Assembly (NCBI GenBank): GCA_035650075.1
Contig: DASRII010000135.1
Location: 1-10,638 of the forward strand
Source: DASSUC01 sp035650075
GTDB taxonomy: Bacteria; Actinomycetota; Actinomycetes; Mycobacteriales; Micromonosporaceae
Length of the DNA: 10,638 nt
Reading direction: 5' to 3'
Each line of letters begins with the position of its first letter. Positions within the stretch are counted from its first letter, which is position 1. Made by a program: the position numbers and the translations under genes. The notes under the pieces were generated by a model, which did no database searches, was not told the origin of the DNA, and was given only the letters and a program-made list of their open reading frames with translations. Positions 6,752-10,638 of this stretch are shown piece after piece.

Positions 6752-7108
6752 TCACCGCCAGAACACGGCTACCGCGGCGTTGACCAGGGTCAACCCGACG
6801 ATGGCCAGGAAGTGCCCACGGTTGACGGCCTCCCGCTTGCGCGAGAAGAACACCATGGCCGCGATCATCAGCGCGATCACGAGCTTCACGATCAGCTTGG
6901 CCGGGTCCGGCTCCTTGTCCCCGCCGCCCCGCAGCGGCGCCGCCAGCCCGAGTCCGGTGACGAGTTGGATGCCGACGCCCCAGAGCATCGCCGTGTTGAT
7001 CCGGATGTGCCCGGAGAGGTACTGAGCGGCCGCTCCCCCGAGCAGCAACGCGAACCCGATCAGGTGGGCGTAGAGCAGGATCTGCCGAAGGATCTCCACG
7101 GCGTGCAT
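6752..7108 (-). CDS. Small integral membrane protein, four helices, function unknown
   Basis: A 118-residue protein with four evident hydrophobic segments, at about residues 9-29, 40-57, 70-90 and 99-117. Polar connectors include GGGDKEPDPAK between helices 2 and 3 and SRKREAVNRG between 3 and 4, placing the basic loop inside by the positive-inside rule. The opening ILLYAHLIGFALLLGG, with a His in helix 1, faintly recalls CopD-like and DUF2269-like small membrane proteins, but I do not recognise a family firmly. The start ATG 7108 follows GGCAGG with almost no spacing; GTG 7099, nine bases on, has a better distance from it. It lies 32 bp after the stop of the larger membrane protein gene and 37 bp before the lipoprotein gene, so co-transcription is possible in either direction of the cluster. 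Confidence 0.8.
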   Translation of the reverse strand: MHAVEILRQILLYAHLIGFALLLGGAAAQYLSGHIRINTAMLWGVGIQLVTGLGLAAPLRGGGDKEPDPAKLIVKLVIALMIAAMVFFSRKREAVNRGHFLAIVGLTLVNAAVAVFWR

Positions 7109-7109
7109 C

Positions 7110-7137
7110 CTGCCACGCTCGCGCCGCTCGAGGGCAG
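7110..7137 (-). terminator. Possible bulged hairpin between the two membrane protein genes
   Basis: CTGCC/GGCAG (5 bp) continues, past a 3-base bulge, into CTCG/CGAG (4 bp) around a 7-base loop. It almost fills the 33 bp between the genes. No U-run follows, and its 3' arm carries the only Shine-Dalgarno-like bases of the next gene, so it could be a weak terminator, a translational brake, or nothing. Confidence 0.3.
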
Positions 7138-7141
7138 CGGG

Positions 7142-8086
7142 CTAAACGCGAACGCGGCCCACGGAGACCAGGGCGAGGCCGCCGGCGGCCCAGGCGGCGA
7201 GGATCCACAGTGGACCAGCGGACCCGGCACCGTCGAAGTACGCCACGGACCGCAGCAACGTGGCTCCCGCGCCGACCGGCAACCACTGGCCGAACTGGCC
7301 CCACGGCTGCGGGAGCAGCTCGGGTGCGGCCGATACCGCCGACAGCGGAATGCCGAAGACGAACACCAGCAGCACGCCGAGGCCGATACCGGGTCGGCCG
7401 AGCGCCGCGCCGAGCCCGGCCACGGCGGCGGAGACCGCGAGCGCGAACAGGCCGGCCACGGCCGCGTTGGCCAGGTAGTCGCCCGGGATCAGGCCCAGCC
7501 ACAACTGCAGCACGGCCGCCCCGGCGAGGCCGGCGAGCAGGGCGTACGCGCCGAGGCCTACCAACCGGGCGACTCTGCTCCGGACCAGGAACACCAGCAG
7601 GATGCCGGCGACCATGCTGGTCAGGCCCAGCGGTAGGAAGCCCGACGCGAAGCCGGCGCCGCGCGGGTCGTCGGGGTCGCTCGCGACGACGTCGACGACC
7701 GGTACCGCCCGGCCCGCGCCGAGCTGCTGGGCCGCGGCCGTCAGCAGGGCCGCCACCGCCGGACTCGCGGCCGAGGCAGTGTGCAGCGAGACGCCGTCGG
7801 GGCCCACGACGAACGCGGCGTAGGCCTGCCGGTCGCGCAGCGCCGCGTCGGCCGCCGCCGCATCGGGCGCGCGGGACACCTCGAACGCCCCCGGTTCGGC
7901 GGACCCGAGCTGGCCGGCCACCGCGTCCGCGCCGGGCGCCGGGCCGGCGACGATCACCGGCAGGTCGCGCGGCGCGAGGTTGGCGGCGGGCCAGGCAAAC
8001 ATGGGTACGAGCAGCGCCTGTACCGCCACCACGACGGCGGCGAGCACGAGCGCCAACGCGATGGGTGGCGGGGTGCGGTGCTCCAT
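7142..8086 (-). CDS. Integral membrane protein of the ABC-2 permease / YhgE-Pip type, 314 residues
   Basis: One N-terminal helix (about 9-31) is followed by an extracytoplasmic domain of about 115 residues (32-148). Five C-terminal helices follow, at roughly 149-168, 174-197, 205-228, 232-252 and 291-310. This layout and the segment GQWLPVGAGATLLRSVAYF before the last helix match ABC-2 exporter permeases and YhgE/Pip-like or DUF3533-like proteins. In those proteins the signal-anchor helix plus external domain precedes a five-helix membrane core. No ATP-binding gene lies next to it, so either it uses an ATPase encoded elsewhere or it works without one. The ATG 8086 has an excellent AGGAGGAG. 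It is transcribed divergently from a TetR regulator with an operator-like palindrome between them, the usual arrangement of a repressor and the exporter or envelope protein it controls. The substrate is unknown. Confidence 0.8.
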   Translation of the reverse strand: MEHRTPPPIALALVLAAVVVAVQALLVPMFAWPAANLAPRDLPVIVAGPAPGADAVAGQLGSAEPGAFEVSRAPDAAAADAALRDRQAYAAFVVGPDGVSLHTASAASPAVAALLTAAAQQLGAGRAVPVVDVVASDPDDPRGAGFASGFLPLGLTSMVAGILLVFLVRSRVARLVGLGAYALLAGLAGAAVLQLWLGLIPGDYLANAAVAGLFALAVSAAVAGLGAALGRPGIGLGVLLVFVFGIPLSAVSAAPELLPQPWGQFGQWLPVGAGATLLRSVAYFDGAGSAGPLWILAAWAAGGLALVSVGRVRV

Positions 8087-8103
8087 TGACTCCTCCTATA
8101 GCG

Positions 8104-8117
8104 AACGAACGTTCGTT
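8104..8117. promoter_or_regulatory. Putative TetR operator, 14 bp perfect palindrome
   Basis: AACGAACGTTCGTT is perfectly self-complementary and is centred in the 45 bp gap between the divergent membrane protein and tetR genes. The half-site ACGAACGT/ACGTTCGT resembles many TetR-family operators (AACGNNCGTT type). It lies directly against the shared -10 region, so bound repressor would block both promoters. Assignment to the adjacent TetR is by position only. Confidence 0.75.
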
Positions 8118-8118
8118 T

Positions 8119-8125
8119 TATGCTA
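8119..8125. promoter_or_regulatory. Symmetric -10 element shared by divergent promoters
   Basis: The sequence TATGCTA gives TATGCT on the plus strand (8119-8124) and TAGCAT on the minus strand (8125-8120); both fit TANNNT. On the plus strand +1 would fall at 8131-8132, exactly at the tetR ATG. On the minus strand +1 would fall near 8113, giving a 27-base leader that contains the AGGAGGAG of the membrane protein gene. Recognisable -35 boxes are poor (TTCCGA at 18 bp spacing on the minus strand, none on the plus). Confidence 0.5.
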
Positions 8126-8131
8126 GACACC

Positions 8132-8698
8132 ATGCCCCGCGTTTCGGAAGAGCACCTGACCGCCCGCCGCCAGCAGATCCTGGCCGCCGCCCGGACCTGT
8201 TTCGCCCGCAACGGCTTCCACGCCACGTCCATGCACGACGTGATCGCCGAGGCGGGCCTGTCGACCGGGGCGGTGTACCGGTACTTCCGCAGCAAGGAGG
8301 ACCTGGTCACGGCCATCGCCGAGCAGGTGATCCGGCCGATCGCCGACACCGTCGGCGCGATCGTGAGCGCCGATCCGCCGCCGACGCCGGAAGAGGTACT
8401 GCGCCGGACGCTCACGATGATCGAGCCCGAGATGCGCCGGGGCGGCATGTTCCCGCTGGCGATCCAGGTCTGGGCCGAGTCGCTGCGCAACCCGCAGCTG
8501 GCCGAGTTCGTCGAACGGATCTTCTCGACGATGCACGGGCACTTCGTCGAGCTGGCGCGACGCAACCACGCCGAGGATCCGGTCGGGGTCGGCAGCGCGC
8601 TCGTCGCGCTGGTTCCGGGGTACGGCCTGCAGCGGGTGCTGCTCGGTGGACCCGATCTGCCGACGTACCTGGCCGGAGTCCGTACGCTGCTGGGGTGA
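8132..8698 (+). CDS. TetR-family transcriptional regulator
   Basis: A 188-residue DNA-binding repressor. The N-terminal TetR domain covers about residues 10-58: RRQQILAAARTCFARNGF, then TSMHDVIAEAGLSTGAVYRYF (32-52) with the helix-turn-helix and recognition helix, then the typical RSKEDLV. The rest (about 70-188) is the variable ligand-binding, dimerising domain; it has no cue to the ligand. There is an ATG at 8120 and another at 8132. The first lies inside the putative -10 box and has no Shine-Dalgarno. The second sits at the predicted transcription start, so the mRNA is probably leaderless, and I chose it. It probably represses itself and the divergent membrane protein through the palindrome at 8104-8117. 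The methyltransferase gene follows after 7 bp and is likely co-transcribed. Confidence 0.93.
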   Translation: MPRVSEEHLTARRQQILAAARTCFARNGFHATSMHDVIAEAGLSTGAVYRYFRSKEDLVTAIAEQVIRPIADTVGAIVSADPPPTPEEVLRRTLTMIEPEMRRGGMFPLAIQVWAESLRNPQLAEFVERIFSTMHGHFVELARRNHAEDPVGVGSALVALVPGYGLQRVLLGGPDLPTYLAGVRTLLG

Positions 8699-8705
8699 AG
8701 GGTCG

Positions 8706-9485
8706 ATGAACGCCGCCGCTCACTGGCGCGAGGCGCTGGCGGATTGGGCGATCCCGCAGGAGATCCTCGACGGCGCGGACTCCATGCCGTGGACGCTGCC
8801 GCCGGACGTGTTCGCGCGGCGTACCCGGCGGCAGCTCGCGCACCCGACCGGGCCGTCGTACGCCCGCGCGACCCAGGTGCTCCACCGACCCGGCAGCGTG
8901 CTCGACGTGGGCGCCGGCGCGGGTGCCGCGAGCCTGCCGCTGGCCACGCGGACGACCGAGCTGACCGCGGTCGACGAGTCCGCCGGCATGCTCGCCGCCC
9001 TGGCCACGCTCGCCCCAGGCGCGCGCCTGGTCACCGGGCGCTGGCCCGACGTCGCACCGGAGGTACCGCCCGCCGACCTGGTGGTCTGCCACCACGTGTT
9101 CTATAACGTGCCTGACCTGGCCGAGTTCGCACTCGCGTTGACCGACCACGCCCGCCGGCGGGTCGTCGTCGAGCTGACCGGCCACCATCCGCTCGCGGTA
9201 CTCAACGCGTACTTCGAAAGGCTGCACGGCCTGAGCCGGCCGAAGGGGCCGACCGCCGCGGACGCCGTCGCGGTCCTGCGCCAGGCGGGCCTCGCGCCCA
9301 AGACGCAGCGGTGGCTGCGGCCGGCCATCACGGAGTACGAGACGTTCGACGAGCTGGTCGACGCGACGCGGCGGCGGCTGTGCTTGCCGGCCGCGCGGCG
9401 GGACGAGCTGGTGGCGCTGATGCGGGAGTACCGCGCCGACGTGCCGCAACCGCGCGAGCTGACGACTCTCTGGTGGGAACCCTAG
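8706..9485 (+). CDS. Class I SAM-dependent methyltransferase, substrate unknown
   Basis: A 259-residue protein with a Rossmann-fold SAM-binding core. Motif I VLDVGAGAGAASLPLA is at about 65-80, and the acidic end of strand 2 (TAVDESAGML, Asp90) would bind the SAM ribose. ADLVVCHHVFYNVPDLAEF forms the motif IV/strand 4 region, and RRRVVVELTGHHPL follows at strand 5. The C-terminal ~80 residues form a substrate-side cap, including a QAGLAPKTQRW strand typical of small-molecule methyltransferases. About 60 residues precede motif I. The ATG 8706 is preceded by GAAGGG at short spacing and lies 7 bp after the tetR stop, so it shares its transcript. The target cannot be named from sequence; linkage to the regulator could mean modification of the same effector compound, but that is speculation. 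Confidence 0.88.
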   Translation: MNAAAHWREALADWAIPQEILDGADSMPWTLPPDVFARRTRRQLAHPTGPSYARATQVLHRPGSVLDVGAGAGAASLPLATRTTELTAVDESAGMLAALATLAPGARLVTGRWPDVAPEVPPADLVVCHHVFYNVPDLAEFALALTDHARRRVVVELTGHHPLAVLNAYFERLHGLSRPKGPTAADAVAVLRQAGLAPKTQRWLRPAITEYETFDELVDATRRRLCLPAARRDELVALMREYRADVPQPRELTTLWWEP

Positions 9486-9489
9486 GGTT
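9478..9489. promoter_or_regulatory. 12 bp perfect palindrome between methyltransferase and glucosidase genes
   Basis: AACCCTAGGGTT spans the methyltransferase stop codon and lies 6 bases before the glucosidase ATG. It is too short-spaced to be a terminator hairpin (no loop). It could be an operator, but it does not look like the usual LacI-type sites of alpha-glucosidase genes. Its AGGG also serves as the nearest Shine-Dalgarno-like sequence. Confidence 0.25.
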
Positions 9490-9495
9490 GATCCC

Positions 9496-10638
9496 ATGAC
9501 CCCCCACTGGTGGCGGCATGCCGTCATCTACCAGGTGTACGTGCGCAGCTTCCAGGACTCGGACGGAGATGGCATCGGTGACCTGACCGGCGTCCGCGAA
9601 CGCCTGCCGTACCTGGTCGACCTCGGCGTGGACGCGGTGTGGCTCACGCCGTTCTACCGGTCGCCGATGGTCGACGGCGGCTACGACGTGGAGGACCACC
9701 GGGACATCGACCCGATGTTCGGCACGCTGGCGGACTTCGACGCGCTGCTGCGGGACGCGCACGCGGCCGGCCTGCGGCTGATCGTGGACCTCGTGCCGAA
9801 CCACACCTCCAGCGCGCACCCGTGGTTCGTCGAGGCACTCGCGTCCGCACCCGGTAGCCCGGCGCGGGACCGGTACATGTTCCGTGACGCACCGAACGAC
9901 TGGCAGTCGCGGTTCGGCGGGCCGGCCTGGACCAAAGTCCACGATGGACAGTGGTACCTGCACCTGTTCGACGTCCAGCAACCCGACCTGAACTGGGCCC
10001 ACCCCGAGGTAGCCGCCGAGTTCGAGTCGATCCTGCGGTTCTGGCTCGACCGGGGTGTCGACGGCTTCCGCATCGACGTGGCCCACGGCATCGTCAAGGC
10101 CGACGGTCTGCCGAACATGGAAGGCTGGGACGCCTCCCAGGGACCAGCCACCCCATTCTTCGACCAGGACGGCGTCCACGAGATCCACCGCGCGTTCCGG
10201 AAGGTGCTCGACGAGTACTCCGGCGACCGGTTGGCCGTGGCCGAGGCGTGGGTGACGCCCGCCGAGCGGGTCGCCCGCTACGTCCGGGCGGACGAGCTGC
10301 ACCAGGCGTTCAACTTCCAGTTCCTTCTGTCCTCGCTGTCGGCCGAGTCGCTGCGCGAGGTCATCGACGAGTCGCTGGCCGCGTACGGCCAGGTGGGCGC
10401 GCCGGCCACGTGGGTCCTCGGCAACCACGACACGGTCCGGCCGGTGACCCGCTACGGCGGTCTCGCCCGCGCCCGCGCCGCAGCCCTGCTCATGCTGGCG
10501 CTGCCCGGGTCGGCGTACATCTACCAGGGCGAGGAGCTAGGGCTGGCCGAGGTGGACCTGCCGGACGAGGCGCTGCGGGACCCGATGTGGGAGCGGTCCG
10601 GGCACACCCGGCGCGGTCGCGACGGCAGCCGGGTACCG
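9496..10638 (+). CDS. GH13 alpha-glucosidase (oligo-1,6-glucosidase/maltase type), 3' end beyond the window
   Basis: A retaining glycoside hydrolase of the alpha-amylase family that splits glucose from the non-reducing end of malto- or isomalto-oligosaccharides; no signal peptide, so cytoplasmic. The 381 visible residues contain nearly the whole catalytic barrel. WWRHAVIYQVYVRSF starts it, and DSDGDGIGDL (21-30) is the calcium-binding loop. DLVPNHTS (98-105) is conserved region I, and DVQQPDLNW (159-167) is the QPDLN motif of the oligo-1,6-glucosidase subfamily. GFRIDVAHG (190-198) carries the nucleophile Asp194, AEAW (249-252) the acid/base Glu250, and LGNHD (308-312) the transition-state Asp312. 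It ends at RDGSRVP, which normally continues to the sugar-site tryptophan. Members are about 520-560 residues, so 140-180 are missing. The ATG 9496 has AGGG 8 bases upstream and is 10 bp after the methyltransferase stop. Confidence 0.94.
   Translation, partial: MTPHWWRHAVIYQVYVRSFQDSDGDGIGDLTGVRERLPYLVDLGVDAVWLTPFYRSPMVDGGYDVEDHRDIDPMFGTLADFDALLRDAHAAGLRLIVDLVPNHTSSAHPWFVEALASAPGSPARDRYMFRDAPNDWQSRFGGPAWTKVHDGQWYLHLFDVQQPDLNWAHPEVAAEFESILRFWLDRGVDGFRIDVAHGIVKADGLPNMEGWDASQGPATPFFDQDGVHEIHRAFRKVLDEYSGDRLAVAEAWVTPAERVARYVRADELHQAFNFQFLLSSLSAESLREVIDESLAAYGQVGAPATWVLGNHDTVRPVTRYGGLARARAAALLMLALPGSAYIYQGEELGLAEVDLPDEALRDPMWERSGHTRRGRDGSRVP

Noticed and set aside
8120..8131. ATG at 8120 as start of the TetR gene
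   Set aside because: It lies within the predicted -10 box and has no Shine-Dalgarno; the ATG at 8132 fits the predicted transcription start and leaves a full TetR domain.
8412..9527. Minus-strand open frame of 371 codons
   Set aside because: It is antisense to the methyltransferase and part of tetR; the sense proteins have complete domains.
9328..10428. Minus-strand open frame of 366 codons
   Set aside because: It is antisense to the GH13 glucosidase, whose catalytic motifs are intact on the plus strand.
1..10638. CRISPR arrays, tRNA or rRNA genes, insertion sequences, attachment sites
   Set aside because: No regularly spaced repeats, tRNA-like cloverleaf, transposase or integrase motifs were seen on either strand.

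Overview
The window is about 10.6 kb of very GC-rich DNA. Codon third positions are almost all G or C, GTG and TTG starts are common, and genes are tightly packed and often overlap. This is typical of a filamentous actinomycete; a Micromonosporaceae-like organism is my guess, but the sequence alone does not fix the genus. There is no tRNA, rRNA, CRISPR array, insertion sequence or phage gene. No stretch longer than about 130 bases lacks a gene.

Left part (1 to about 6714, all on the minus strand): a nucleoside uptake and salvage cluster. In transcription order it encodes two substrate-binding lipoproteins of the Bmp/PnrA family (6714-5677 and 5550-4462), a double-domain ABC ATPase (4385-2841), two membrane permeases (2844-1597 and 1594-314) and a cytidine deaminase (327 to beyond base 1). 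The last four genes overlap or nearly abut (4 bp overlap, 2 bp gap, 14 bp overlap), so their translation is probably coupled. The lipoproteins should capture nucleosides outside the membrane, the permease pair with the ATPase imports them, and the deaminase starts salvage or catabolism of cytidine and deoxycytidine. From memory, Streptomyces coelicolor has a very similar order (SCO4884-SCO4890, ending in thymidine phosphorylase), so deoA could lie just left of the window.

Middle (6752-8086, minus strand): a small four-helix membrane protein and a 314-residue integral membrane protein resembling ABC-2/YhgE-type permeases. The latter is divergent from a TetR regulator across a 45 bp gap. That gap holds a perfect 14 bp palindrome and a symmetric -10 box that could serve both directions.

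Right part (8132-10638, plus strand): the TetR regulator, a class I SAM-dependent methyltransferase 7 bp downstream, and the first 381 residues of a GH13 alpha-glucosidase running off the right edge.

I do not see a convincing new multi-gene system. The most interesting signals are small. They are an apparent CTG start codon on the ABC ATPase with its Shine-Dalgarno in a hairpin loop, a perfect 13 bp hairpin between the lipoprotein and ATPase genes, the symmetric divergent promoter with a probably leaderless tetR, and two different binding proteins serving one transporter.
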